A DNA stretch of 64,000 nucleotides from Halopiger xanaduensis SH-6 (GCF_000217715.1 NC_015666.1:1624270-1688269), one strand, 5' to 3'; counted from the stretch's first letter, positions 7,616 to 16,815 are shown. Translations and numbers: made by a program. The notes: generated by a model not told the origin, from the sequence alone.

Positions 7616-8361
7616 TCAACCCACATTCTCGATCTTTTCGATTTTAGTCAAAGTAAAGTGATCGAATTCTCGCTCTAACTGCCACTTCTCGGGTTGGTCT
7701 GTGCCAGTGGCCTACACTTTCGCCTTGACCGTGCCGCTTTCAACCTGGTATCGGAAATCAACCCACTCTCCCGCAAACGAGGTGGAAATCGAATCGTTAC
7801 CTGGCGTTTGATCCCAGTCCGTCATTAAAAACATCTCATCTTCCGTTCCGTTAAACTGAATAATATCGATTGTGTCGTTCTCGCCGCGGATACCGACGTT
7901 CGTTCTATTTGGGGATGGATCCGAATCGTCCCTGAAATCTCAAAGTTATCCCCTAAGTCGAACTCGGGGCCGTCGTTCCAGCGTGCCTCGGTTTCGGCAG
8001 TTCCGTTGACGACTTGGAGCGAGTAGTTGCCGTAAAACGAGTCGGTTGAAGCCGAGATATCTTCGTGGTCGGTCCACCCATCAACGCTCCTGTCCTCGAA
8101 ATCGTCATAGTACGATGCATTATCCGTCGTTGTCGCCGTGAGCGACGGGTGAACACTGGTCTCGGCAAGCGACGGCTGCGTTGCGGACCCGGTCGGCGGT
8201 TGCGCGGTCCCGCTGTCGAAGCCGGCTGCAAACGGGGCTGCGGCCATCGACGTCACCAGCACGATCCCGAAAACAATTGCGAACGTTGTCGTACGGGTGG
8301 GGATCACGCCGGCCAGTCGGGATCGTCGGCTATTCGTTCTTGAATCGGATGTGTCTGACAT
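7616..8361 (-). pseudogene. Broken secreted LamG/concanavalin-like protein
   Basis: The first part (from 8361) encodes a signal-anchor segment (TFAIVFGIVLVTSMAAAPFAAG), a Thr/Ser-rich linker and the start of a beta-sandwich domain (YYDDFEDRSVDGWTDH). Near 7920 the frame breaks: the conceptual protein runs on in the wrong frame to a stop at 7825, while the correct sequence continues in another frame (NRTNVGIRGENDTIDIIQFN) down to 7712. There a TAG interrupts GTVKAKV|ATGTDQPEKWQ, where family members usually have Trp, so it is probably a TGG to TAG change. The tail continues to a natural-looking TGA at 7616-7618. Concanavalin-like lectin domains of this kind bind or decorate glycans at the cell surface. 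Two independent lesions indicate a true pseudogene rather than a sequencing slip. Confidence 0.75.
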
Positions 8362-8374
8362 GGAGAATCAAGCC

Positions 8375-9015
8375 TTAGTTGTCGAACTCCGATGTCCGGA
8401 GTTCCCGCACCAATTGTTCCATATTCGACTCGTCGTCCTCTCCGGCATCCTTTCGCTCGAGTGCAGCATCGAGTAGGCGCTTCCGGCGGCTTAGAACGAT
8501 CTCGTCACACGCATCGAGCACGTAGTCGACTATCTCTTTGAACGTCTCGCGGTCGCAATTAGCGAGGACACCTCCGAACGAGACCGTGCCAGACTCGGGA
8601 CAGTGTCGGTGCCGCCGGTGATCGTGTTTCGTAATCTCCAAGGCCGACTCAAGCGACGTCGGGTCGTAGTTGTAGTCGACCTCGACGCGGGGAAGGTGAT
8701 GTTTCGGTTCAGAGAGTTCCGTTTGTGCGTCGCACTCGTACCAGCACTCGGGGCAGTACAGCGGCGGGTTCCCATAGCTTCGAAGGATCGACCTGCGACC
8801 CACGCGTAGCGATTGTCACCCTGGACCTGGGTGTGCATGTTACCGCGACCGAACATTTCGTCGATCGACTTGATATCACGCTCGTCGCTCTCGGTGCTGT
8901 CATCGTGGGTCGGTTTCGTTTCGTCCTTGGGTCGCGGTCGGTATCGAACTCCCCGGTCCCACTGTCGAAAATGCTCGTTTGAACGCCTAACGCGAAGGTG
9001 GTGTTCGGCGAGCAA
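8375..9015 (-). pseudogene. Frameshifted hypothetical gene with CPEC motif
   Basis: The N-terminal portion (9015 to about 8800) reads into SDERDIKSIDEMFGRGN and QGDNRYAW; the rest (about 8803 to 8375) continues in a shifted frame as GRRSILRSYGNPPLYCPECW with CYS at CPEC and WYEC, and ends with a charged helical C-terminus. Restoring one G in a run of Gs near 8798-8802 rejoins the halves as NRYAWGRRSIL. Alternatively a GTG at 8803 could start a 142-residue protein, but the fit across the break argues for a single disrupted gene. The Cys/His content suggests a zinc site, though I recognise no family. It ends 13 nt before the LamG-like pseudogene. Confidence 0.55.
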
Positions 9016-9017
9016 CG

Positions 9018-9709
9018 ATGTACGTTGTCGGGATTGGACTGTTAGTGTTCGGACTGAGTTTGTCTATGTGTCCGGCCTGATCGCTGACACGACCTACAGC
9101 AACGAGCAAGTGGCGGCGCTCGAGGCGATCGACGAGCACGCCAATGCGACCGAGCGGGAGTATCATGACAACTACGTGCTAAGTGCGTGGGGTGATAGCC
9201 GGATGTACAATCACTTCATAAACGGGGAATCAAAAGGGTACGGCTACGCGCAGAGCAATTACGAGGACTTCATCACGAGTTCTGATCCTGGAAGCTGGTA
9301 CGAGCAGATCGAGGGGCGTGTAGGGTATGTCGTCGTAACCGACGTGGAAAGTGATTTATCGGCAGGGAGTACGCATTCGTAACTGCTCGAGGAATACGGC
9401 GCCGATGGGAACGAAACGGACGGCGTTGCGCACTATCAGGTGCTCTTCGTTGACGATGACGCCGCTGCATTTGCGGTCGTTCCCGGCGCGACCATCACTG
9501 GAACCGGTGAGTCGGGTGCGACGGTAACCGTTGAGAGCGAGCGCACAGTTTCGGGTGAGCGAATTACGTACAATCGAGCGGTGACCATCCGTGAGGATGG
9601 CTCGTTCGCAGTGACCGTGCCGTCCTCCGGTACGTACACCGTCGGCGGAGATTCGGTCGACGTTTCGACGACAGCCGTTATAGAGGGTGAGACGGTCACA
9701 CTCGAGTAG
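9018..9709 (+). pseudogene. C-terminal remnant of an STT3/AglB-like oligosaccharyltransferase
   Basis: The fragment aligns by eye along its whole length with the last third of the intact STT3-like protein at 28024-30441: YVVGIGLLVFG, QVAALEAIDEHA, NYVLSAWGDSRMYNHF, GYGYAQSNYEDF, RVGYVVVTDVE, FVDDDAAAFAVVPGA and the C-terminal beta domain. The reading frame slips by one base near 9062, and an in-frame TAA at 9380-9382 stands where the paralogue has Gln (GSTHS-stop-LLEEYG versus DSTQAQLFERYG). Everything encoding the 11 or so transmembrane helices is missing; the fragment starts 2 nt from the frameshifted gene on the other strand, marking a deletion or insertion boundary. It is non-functional. 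Confidence 0.85.
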
Positions 9710-9757
9710 GGGTTTTATCGCTTGGATGGGTGATAGAACTGGTGCTGACAAACTGGC

Positions 9758-9777
9758 CTAACTAGACACTGCCGGGT
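9758..9777. repeat. Lone IS-end-like sequence
   Basis: Reading the minus strand, ACCCGGCAGTGTCTAGTTAG resembles the left end of the MITE at 18253 (CCGGCAGTGTTCAGATAAG). No partner end or transposase is nearby, so at most it is a scar. The rest of 9710-9932 shows no gene. Confidence 0.3.
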
Positions 9778-9932
9778 CAGGAAATTTGTCGATTGGTACC
9801 AGGAGAATCAAGAGAGGTACGAGCCATTAGTTAGGGAATCATGACCAAGTATTTCCTGTTTCGCAGAGAATGGGGAATAGCTAACATGATCATGAATCGA
9901 ATACTGCAGATTTCTGATCGAGTGGGATACAG

Positions 9933-10757
9933 ATGACGCTACCAGCATTCTCTGTATTGATCTGTGTGTACGAGAGGGATGATTCCGATCATCTCAGATT
10001 AGCTCTTCAGAGTGTAATCGATCAAACTGTGGTGCCCGATGAGCTTGTTCTCGTAGCAGATGGCCCACTAACCGATTCACTTCGCTCCGTCATTGATGAT
10101 TTTCGATCCGAGTACCCCGATATCGTCCGCATGGTTCAGCTCGAAACCAATCAGGGACTTGGTGCTGCCCTTCAGACTGGAGTCGAAGAATGTAAACACA
10201 ATATTGTCGCCCGTATGGACGCGGATGACGTGGCCGTCAATGATCGGTTCGAACGACAACTTGAATACCTCTCGTCAAATCCGGATGTTGATGTAGTTGG
10301 TGGATATATCGGAGAGTTCCAAGACGACCCTGAGGAGATCAATCAGGTCCGAGAAGTCCCACTTGAGTCTGATGAAGTCGAATCGTTCTCTCGGTTTCGG
10401 TGCCCAACAAATCATCCTACCGTGATGTTTCGACGTGAGTCGGTGCTTGAAGCTGGGAGTTATCAATCACTGCGGTCACAACAGGACTACGAGCTATGGA
10501 TGCGAATGCTGTCGCAGGGGTATAAAATCGAGAATCTCCCAGAGGTACTAGTACGGTGTCGTGCTGGTGAAGACTTGTATAACCGGAGAGGGGGGCTGGA
10601 ATATGCACAACTCGAATACTCGCTCCAACGAGAGTTCCTGCAACTTGGTGCAATCACACATTTTGAATTTATTCGGAATCTCCTCCTGCGTATCCCAGTA
10701 AGGTTCATTCCAAATAAATTTCGTAGCATAATATATAAAATACTGTTACGTAATTAG
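9933..10757 (+). CDS. Glycosyltransferase family 2
   Basis: 274 residues of GT-A fold: PAFSVLICVYERDD nucleotide-binding start, LVADGPLTD, the acidic metal motif ARMDADDVAVNDRF, and the acceptor-side Gln-Gln-Asp-Tyr-Glu-Leu-Trp near residue 185 (QQDYELWMRM), the pattern of the amylovoran/EpsE-like GT2 group. It would add one sugar from a nucleotide donor to the lipid-linked glycan at the inner face of the membrane. It is the first gene of an AT-richer island (9.9-20.9 kb) whose codon use differs from flanking DNA, pointing to transfer. The C-terminus is basic and probably membrane-associated. Confidence 0.85.
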   Translation: MTLPAFSVLICVYERDDSDHLRLALQSVIDQTVVPDELVLVADGPLTDSLRSVIDDFRSEYPDIVRMVQLETNQGLGAALQTGVEECKHNIVARMDADDVAVNDRFERQLEYLSSNPDVDVVGGYIGEFQDDPEEINQVREVPLESDEVESFSRFRCPTNHPTVMFRRESVLEAGSYQSLRSQQDYELWMRMLSQGYKIENLPEVLVRCRAGEDLYNRRGGLEYAQLEYSLQREFLQLGAITHFEFIRNLLLRIPVRFIPNKFRSIIYKILLRN

Positions 10758-10855
10758 TATTTCATAACACTAAGTGGAAAATCGAAAGGGCATCTTTGGG
10801 TTTTCAATATGGTTTCTACACAGCAGTTCTGTCGTCTTAGGTTCCATCCCGTCGT

Positions 10856-12112
10856 TTAAGACTGGTTGACTAACTCGCCTACATCTAAAATATAAGACTC
10901 TCGTCGGCCAGTGTGGGTCGAATCAAATGAAATCGCAGTTCCATCAGGGCTCCACCGCGGGTGTAGGTCACATCTCGTTATGCCAGTATATTTGAGCGGC
11001 TCGAAGAAACTACCTATTTTGACAACATCATCTTCTTCACGATCATAGAGGAGGAGGTGGCGCTGTCGTTTCCGATCTGGATAGGTATCAGTGATAATGT
11101 ATCGTCGATTGGGTGAGAGCGATGGGTGTCCGTCACCCCATTCACTGAGCGTGTCAACGTACTTGATATACCCAGAATCTATATCTATGATGTGATACCC
11201 ATTTCCGAACTCACGCGTTCGTCCCCAGACGAATAATTCAGAGTCGGACAACCAACAGTAATGAGATACAACTGATTCGTCCATAACTACCCAGCAGTTT
11301 CCATCACGGTCAGAAACGTACAGACGGGAAACTCGACCTTCTTCACCCCGCCAGCGATGGAGAAAAACGAACCGTTCCCCACTGGGATTATATAACACAT
11401 GGTTCACATAGTGATTGTCAGGGTCAACAGATGTGTCTGCTCGTTCAATGAGTGATTCAAGCGAAATGAGGAACTCCTCATTACCAGACTCTAGATCGAC
11501 CTTCCACAGACCATCGGATTCCGGGCTTGGAAGCGAACCTCTATCTAACCCATACCCATAATCGGGACGGTTACGATCCAACCGGTCATAATTCAACGAA
11601 AGATACTCCTTTCCATCGGGATGGACCGCTTGTATTGGACGAGCATGGGTGGAAATCAGTTCACCGGACGAGTTGATTTCCTTAGCGATGAGATTTCCGG
11701 ACTTCAGATCGTTAAGAAGGACTGATTCTCCGGTCGGGTGCCATTGTGCACGTGTTCCCTGTTGGAGGTTCCACGCAGACGACGATGTAAGGTATACGGA
11801 TTCCTGATTTTGAAAAATGATGATCTTGACTTCATCACTGGTGATTTCGTGAAGAAGCATCTTGTCCATGGAGGAAGTCCATGGGTGGACATCGAAGTAC
11901 CCAAAAAAGCGTTCAGCAGTAAATGACTCAGCATCGTATTGTGATGGGACATCAGAGAGTTCCGTGTCGTCAGCCACCTCGTATACAAAGTCTCGGTCGG
12001 CATACATATAATAGTTCACTCGCTGATAGATGTTCTTTATTCGTTGTTTCACCCCTGGATACTGCTGGAGGATTGAAGCAATTCGTCGCTCTAATCCGTT
12101 GAACTGACTCAT
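10856..12112 (-). CDS. Beta-propeller (PD40/TolB-like) protein of polysaccharide locus
   Basis: 418 residues. The N-terminal 40 residues are helical and basic (LQQYPGVKQRIKNIYQRVNY); the remainder has repeated blades with WD40/PD40-style motifs such as AQWHPTGESVLL, VLYNPSGERFVFLHRW, PSLSPNRRYIITDTY and HPRWSPDGTAISFDS, each followed by a short YILDV-type strand. There is no signal peptide, so it is probably cytoplasmic. Oligogalacturonate-lyase-like and TolB-like propellers are the nearest known architectures, but catalytic residues cannot be assigned. It is transcribed opposite to its neighbours inside the glycosyltransferase island, which suggests a role in glycan binding, processing or control. 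Function unknown. Confidence 0.65.
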   Translation of the reverse strand: MSQFNGLERRIASILQQYPGVKQRIKNIYQRVNYYMYADRDFVYEVADDTELSDVPSQYDAESFTAERFFGYFDVHPWTSSMDKMLLHEITSDEVKIIIFQNQESVYLTSSSAWNLQQGTRAQWHPTGESVLLNDLKSGNLIAKEINSSGELISTHARPIQAVHPDGKEYLSLNYDRLDRNRPDYGYGLDRGSLPSPESDGLWKVDLESGNEEFLISLESLIERADTSVDPDNHYVNHVLYNPSGERFVFLHRWRGEEGRVSRLYVSDRDGNCWVVMDESVVSHYCWLSDSELFVWGRTREFGNGYHIIDIDSGYIKYVDTLSEWGDGHPSLSPNRRYIITDTYPDRKRQRHLLLYDREEDDVVKIGSFFEPLKYTGITRCDLHPRWSPDGTAISFDSTHTGRRESYILDVGELVNQS

Positions 12113-12173
12113 TCGTTATAGAAGGTATTCATACTGGGGTTTAGGTGTGTTCCTATAGCACGAACAAACAGCA

Positions 12174-12180
12174 TTTATTA
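12174..12180 (+). promoter_or_regulatory. TATA box of the GT4 gene at 12204
   Basis: TTTATTA is centred 27 nt upstream of the GTG at 12204, the spacing for a leaderless haloarchaeal transcript. This supports the GTG as the start codon; the ATG two bases earlier is out of frame and is followed at once by TGA. Confidence 0.55.
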
Positions 12181-12203
12181 GAACTGGTAGGGACATTTCA
12201 GAT

Positions 12204-13325
12204 GTGACCACCGATATCCTGTATATCGTCTCTAGATTACGGCCGAGTGGACCGATAAGTCAACTCTATTACACATTACAACACTTAGATGATGACTTTA
12301 ATGCAAATATCCTAACGCTCTCTCCCGAACCAGAAGATACAGAGTTGCCTCGGTTTCAGAAGCTTGGTATTGATTACGAGACTCTCGGACTGTCCCGCTG
12401 GAAGGGATTACTTTACGGTCCCAAGCAACTTCGAGAGATAATCGCTAAACACGATCCAGATATTGTCCATACCCATGGTATCCGAGCAGACACGCTATCA
12501 GCGTTATTTATCTCAGAGTATCCCCGAATCACAACCATTCATAACTATCCGTATGACGATTACCCAGCAAAATTTGGGACAATACAGGGAAATGTGATGG
12601 CTGTTGAGCATACCCAGATGATTCAACGTATTGACCATCCGATAGCCTGTTCAGAGACAATAGCGGATATGATGCAATCGCATGGTATTGATGCAACACC
12701 GATACAAAACGGAGTAGATACAGAGACATATAGTCCAGTCAGCGATGCACAAAAGAGCCAATTAAGGAGAAATCTCAACATCTCAGAGTCGGCAACTATA
12801 TTCGTTTCTATAGGCTCATTGATCTCCCGAAAGAATCCGACTGATGTTATCAAGGGTTTCCAAAGGGCGGATTTGGAGGATAGCACCTTACTCATGCTGA
12901 GTGACGGACCACTAAAGGAAAAATGTGAAAGACTCGCAGCAGGGGATGACCGAATTCGAATCGAGGGCTGGGTAGACAATGTTCTAGAGTACCTTGGTGC
13001 GTCCGACTATTTTGTTTCTGCATCTAGTTCCGAAGGGTTACCGAATACAGTCATGGAAGCACTCGCAGTTGGGTTACCAGTTGTCCTCTCAGATATTCAA
13101 CCACACCGAGAGATCCTCCAGTATAACTCAAATGTAGGGATGACGTTCGACTTAGGTGATGTTGTATCTCTATCAGAATCAATAAATGCGGTATGTGATG
13201 GAAGCTATTCAGCACGGTCAGATTCAGCAAGATCATTAATCACAGAAAATCTGAGTTCTAATGAGATGAGTAATCAATACATGGAAATGTATGAGAATAT
13301 CGCTAAAAACAGAGCCCTCTTATGA
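12204..13325 (+). CDS. Glycosyltransferase family 4 (GT-B)
   Basis: 373 residues. The N-terminal Rossmann domain begins TDILYIVSRLRPSGP and has the acceptor-side HTHGIRAD; the C-terminal domain has FVSIGSLISRKNPTDVIKGF, IEGWVDNVLEYLGASDYFV and the donor motif SSSEGLPNTVMEALAVGLPV with the two Glu residues of the retaining GT4 EX7E signature. It transfers a sugar from a nucleotide donor onto the growing polysaccharide. The start is a GTG preceded by a well-spaced TATA box. It precedes the polymerase gene by 20 nt, likely the same transcript. Confidence 0.85.
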   Translation: MTTDILYIVSRLRPSGPISQLYYTLQHLDDDFNANILTLSPEPEDTELPRFQKLGIDYETLGLSRWKGLLYGPKQLREIIAKHDPDIVHTHGIRADTLSALFISEYPRITTIHNYPYDDYPAKFGTIQGNVMAVEHTQMIQRIDHPIACSETIADMMQSHGIDATPIQNGVDTETYSPVSDAQKSQLRRNLNISESATIFVSIGSLISRKNPTDVIKGFQRADLEDSTLLMLSDGPLKEKCERLAAGDDRIRIEGWVDNVLEYLGASDYFVSASSSEGLPNTVMEALAVGLPVVLSDIQPHREILQYNSNVGMTFDLGDVVSLSESINAVCDGSYSARSDSARSLITENLSSNEMSNQYMEMYENIAKNRALL

Positions 13326-13345
13326 AAATGGTTAGGAGGTGAATC

Positions 13346-14587
13346 ATGGGGGAACACTTGAGAGATATGGCAACCTATACTGAGCATCACACACCGCCAG
13401 CTTGGCTTTTTTACCTGTTTTTTGCAATTGTCTTGTTCTTCCCGATACTCCGAGTCGCAGGACTTCCAGTACTACTCCCAATGAGCTTTTCAATCATCTT
13501 TCTCTGGAAGCCAATCAATATTCCACGCCTCTATTTGATTTCGGTAACTTCCGCAACAATATATCTAATCGGAGTTACATTATTTACAGTTACCCGAAAA
13601 GATGCAGCGGGATTCGCTGATGTAGTCTACATAATCGTTCCAATATCGATTGTACTAATTATTGCATTGACTGCCTCCCTTGCAGGAGCTAACAAAAAGC
13701 AAGCAACATATCGGCTTACTCAGTTTGCTTATCTCTATCTTTATTTCCAGTTTATCATAGTACTTTTATTATATCTACATCCGCCGGTTATTGATGAACT
13801 CCTTCTTTCATATCTATCTCTTCTTGAGGGTAATGTAACATCAAGCGCAGTCTATCTTGGGTCCGCATTTACGCGGCCTGGAGGAACGATTATTAATCCC
13901 ACGTGGGTTGGATTTGCTGTTTACCCGTTTGCACGGTATCTGACCACATATACTGGTCGCTATCGCTATGTTCTCATTGCTTTGACTACAACTCTGCTGT
14001 CTTCTGGACGAATGGCTATGATAACGATCTTCTCCACTGAGGCGATGATTTTTCTCATCACATTAATACAGAATAGAGACACCCAGTCAATTTCCCGCTT
14101 ACTTGGCAAATTAGCAATTTTGGGGGCGTGTATCTCTGCCGCATTTATTTTTCATCCATTCTTTCGAGCGTATCTTGATGCATTTCTTGCAGGTGATCTC
14201 TCCTCACGGTTAATGAGTTATAGTATCACGTATCGACTAGAGATGTATCAGTGGATGTTCTCCGAACCAGCGAAGATGGTCAGGGGTGGTTTAGTCCTTG
14301 CTGAGGCACCACAATATATCGATTCAGGGATGGTGATGCGGACGTTGCAATTTGGTATCTTAGGATATGTGGCATTAAAACTCCCTCTGTTCGCGTTCGC
14401 CCTCCGTGGAGTTCGCTCAGGCGACGGACGACTACTGAAAATGGGAATTGTGATCACGTCTGTCGCAATATTATCATCTCTGACTACGACTACAGCTTCA
14501 AATATGTTATTTATTCCTATTTATGGAGTTACGATTGTTGCTTCAGAGATTGCATTTAATGGAACTTGGGATTCTACTCATAGATAA
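13346..14587 (+). CDS. Wzy-like polysaccharide polymerase (multi-pass membrane protein)
   Basis: 413 residues with about ten to twelve hydrophobic helices, a long extracytoplasmic loop (about residues 130-190) and an Arg-containing motif (TRPGGTIINPTWVGFAVYP). This layout is that of O-antigen/exopolysaccharide polymerases and ligases, which join repeat units on the outer face of the membrane. Sequence conservation in this group is poor, so the call rests on topology and on the neighbours (GT4 genes and a Wzx-like flippase). AT-rich codon use. Start could also be Met8 (MATYTEHH). Confidence 0.6.
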   Translation: MGEHLRDMATYTEHHTPPAWLFYLFFAIVLFFPILRVAGLPVLLPMSFSIIFLWKPINIPRLYLISVTSATIYLIGVTLFTVTRKDAAGFADVVYIIVPISIVLIIALTASLAGANKKQATYRLTQFAYLYLYFQFIIVLLLYLHPPVIDELLLSYLSLLEGNVTSSAVYLGSAFTRPGGTIINPTWVGFAVYPFARYLTTYTGRYRYVLIALTTTLLSSGRMAMITIFSTEAMIFLITLIQNRDTQSISRLLGKLAILGACISAAFIFHPFFRAYLDAFLAGDLSSRLMSYSITYRLEMYQWMFSEPAKMVRGGLVLAEAPQYIDSGMVMRTLQFGILGYVALKLPLFAFALRGVRSGDGRLLKMGIVITSVAILSSLTTTTASNMLFIPIYGVTIVASEIAFNGTWDSTHR

Positions 14588-14826
14588 CTACTACGTGGGT
14601 GTCGGTTCCAGCCAGATCTCAATAGTCTCTTAGGAAGGCACGAAATATCGGCAGTTCCCATCGCTCTAATTCCTGACCGGATTTCTGGAGTGCGTCAAGA
14701 GAGAGCAGACCGGTTAATACACTCGTTCGAACAGGGATGCTGGTCTCACTTCGGGATTAACGCTGTTAAACCACACAAAGTGCGAAGCTATCGCTCATTC
14801 CAGGGCTGATGCCGGGTGCGGCGGTT
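14588..14826. other. Intergenic region with a small minus-strand coding remnant
   Basis: On the minus strand a frame ending at the TGA 14619-14621 reads LLSLDALQKSGQELERWELP and closes FRAFLRDY; upstream it runs into a stop near 14755. The composition looks like the C-terminal end of a lost protein, but I recognise no family. Confidence 0.3.
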
Positions 14827-15300
14827 TCAGCCCGCGTCCAGCTGGCTATAGGTCGGCGGAATTCCGGTCTGGTTGGTCAGTGCCTCCCACTGCCGTCTTA
14901 ACGTGTCGTCGAGCACATAGACGATCCACTCACTGAATACCTCAAAGTGGAATCCAATCGGAGCGTGCTCGCCACGCCGCAGTATGGCGAGCACACCCAC
15001 CAAACAATCACCCAGAGATTCCGCAACTGGAAGCTCACCAGTATGAACAACAACCGCACCGCTGGATCGGTCGAACTTGTTTGAACGCGTGCTTCGCGCA
15101 TCGTCCGAAACGCTACAATCCGTGCTTGCCACGGTGCCCTGTTGATAGGAGATACAGACCGCAAGCGGGAAGTGCAGTTCCCGCTCGCTTCCCTCGTATA
15201 TCACGATTCTGTCCAGTAGGGGACCCTCGTGTCCAGTTTCTCGGCCATCTGCTTCCAACGGCGGATGGTCGGAAAAGCGACTGGATGCTACGGCATCAGT
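14827..15300 (-). pseudogene. Degenerate DDE transposase
   Basis: Three frames hold consecutive transposase-like segments: FPTIRRWKQMAEKLDTRVPY (near 15290-15220), then SERELHFPLAVCISYQQG (near 15190-15130), then TMREARV followed by RLLFILVSFQLRNLWVIVWW (near 15090-14990), and finally FEVFSEWIVYVLDDTLRRQW (near 14940-14890). The string of a hydrophobic LVSFxLRNLWV helix after a basic REAR motif is typical of the C-terminal part of haloarchaeal IS4-superfamily (ISH) transposases. At least two frameshifts and one stop make it inactive. The exact IS family and ends cannot be fixed from sequence alone. Confidence 0.6.
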
Positions 15301-15533
15301 CGCTCGACCGACGGGCCGTCGTAGAAACCCCGGCCAGCGAGAAGTCCAGCGACATCGAATGGAAGAGCCGCAACGCGGCTGGGCAGTCGCTCGACAGCAT
15401 CGGCCTCTGATTCGTCCTGCGGACAGAAGTCATGGCCAATGTCAGCGGCTCCGGCTCTCACACCGATTGGGAAATACCGATATTATAGTGGTTGACGAAA
15501 CCTTTTGCACTCTCTGACTCATTGGAACACCTG
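15301..15533. other. Spacer between insertion-sequence remnants
   Basis: No convincing gene. The stretch connects the decayed transposase to the short IS630-like fragment and probably consists of further insertion-sequence debris. Confidence 0.3.
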
Positions 15534-15632
15534 ATGGTTGAGGTAGAGAAACATCTCTCACGGGAAGAGCTTGCAGCTCTCATCCGAGAGGAAACCGATA
15601 AAATCGCTCAATGTCGCTCAAACGGATCTTGA
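15534..15632 (+). pseudogene. N-terminal scrap of an IS630-type transposase
   Basis: A 32-codon frame encodes MVEVEKHLSREELAALIREE followed by TDKIAQC. The HLSREEL...LIREETD pattern is how many haloarchaeal IS630-family transposases begin, ahead of their helix-turn-helix. Nothing of the catalytic core follows, since the frame stops 28 nt before the end of the next gene. Identification rests on a very short match. Confidence 0.35.
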
Positions 15633-15659
15633 ACCGAACAACCGGTTAAGATCACGCCA

Positions 15660-16736
15660 TCAATCTTCAAAAAGCGCTTCGTACTTCTTTGTAGATTCCT
15701 CAATAGAGAAATCTTGTGCTCTCTTTTTTAATTTTTCAGCGGATATTGGATTCTCCAGTGTAGTTATCAATGCGCTTTTCATTGCCTCTGGGTCTTCGAT
15801 TGGAACGAGTTTACCATACTTCCCATTCTTCAGGACCTCTGCAGGCCCACTTGGACAATCAGTCGAGACAACCGGAGTGCCACAAGCCATCGCTTCAATA
15901 AGAACGTTTGCAAGACCTTCCAACCGAGAAGATAAACAAAACACATCTGCATTACTCATATATTGGAATGGGTCATCTACAAATCCAGGAAAGTACACAT
16001 CCTCTCGGATATTTAACCTGCCCGCTAGCGACTTATATTCTGAAGTGCATTCGCCTTTACCAAGTATTATTAGCTGGACATCCTCAGAATACTCTTTCGA
16101 CAATATTGCAAAGGATCTAATTAATGTTTTGAAGTCCTTTTGAGGAGTATGACGTCCGACTCCTAGAATGGTTTTAGAATTTCTTTTGAATTCAGAGGGT
16201 GTTTGTGGACTAATCTTTGTTATACCCTCATTCACTACTGGATTATATATTGTAGTTACTTTATCCGGGTCTATTTTTGCCCAGTCTTTTATATGTTCCG
16301 TTACACCTTCAGAGACACCTACAACATTATCGGCATATTTATACAGATATTTTGGAAATATATCGTGTAATTCGTTATGATAGTTATTTGTCCTATTTAT
16401 ATGCTCAGTTACTATCACCTGCGGAGATGTTAATGAAATTTTCCTGCTGAGTATTGTTAGTATATTGGGACCCGCCATCATAGGTATGATTACATCCGAT
16501 TGAGATTGTCGTAAATGTTTAGCGAGGGGGATTATAGACCACAGCATTCGATTAACAGGAAGGACAGAAAGACGAACATCAGGTGAAAGTTCGTTTATTA
16601 ATTTTCCCTGTTGAGAGATAACAAGTACCTCTACTTGATGACCGTTTTCAGACAATTGATTGGCCAAGTTTACTGTTACCCGTTCTGCGCCACCGATTGA
16701 GAGGTCACCAATAAACAAGGTTACTTTTGAGCTCAT
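15660..16736 (-). CDS. Glycosyltransferase family 4 (GT-B)
   Basis: 358 residues. Opens KVTLFIGDLSIGGAERVTVN, the usual GT4 start with the Gly-rich GGAE turn; the middle has VVGVSEGVTEHI and ILGVGRHTPQKDFKTLIRSF; the donor site reads SSRLEGLANVLIEAMACGTP, with both Glu residues of EX7E. The closest well-known group is the PglA/PglH/WbnH-like GalNAc transferases, but sugar specificity cannot be deduced. It is one of the most AT-rich genes of the island and shares its orientation with the next GT4 gene, 79 nt away. Confidence 0.85.
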   Translation of the reverse strand: MSSKVTLFIGDLSIGGAERVTVNLANQLSENGHQVEVLVISQQGKLINELSPDVRLSVLPVNRMLWSIIPLAKHLRQSQSDVIIPMMAGPNILTILSRKISLTSPQVIVTEHINRTNNYHNELHDIFPKYLYKYADNVVGVSEGVTEHIKDWAKIDPDKVTTIYNPVVNEGITKISPQTPSEFKRNSKTILGVGRHTPQKDFKTLIRSFAILSKEYSEDVQLIILGKGECTSEYKSLAGRLNIREDVYFPGFVDDPFQYMSNADVFCLSSRLEGLANVLIEAMACGTPVVSTDCPSGPAEVLKNGKYGKLVPIEDPEAMKSALITTLENPISAEKLKKRAQDFSIEESTKKYEALFED

Positions 16737-16815
16737 TATTTGTCACTTAAAGATGAGTGGGTTGAAACATCTTAAAGAGTTTGATGACGTGTTTTCCCAT
16801 CGGTTGCACAGCCAT

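Noticed and set aside
15571-16143. 190-codon plus-strand frame
   Set aside because: It is antisense to the GT4 gene at 15660-16736, which has complete glycosyltransferase motifs.
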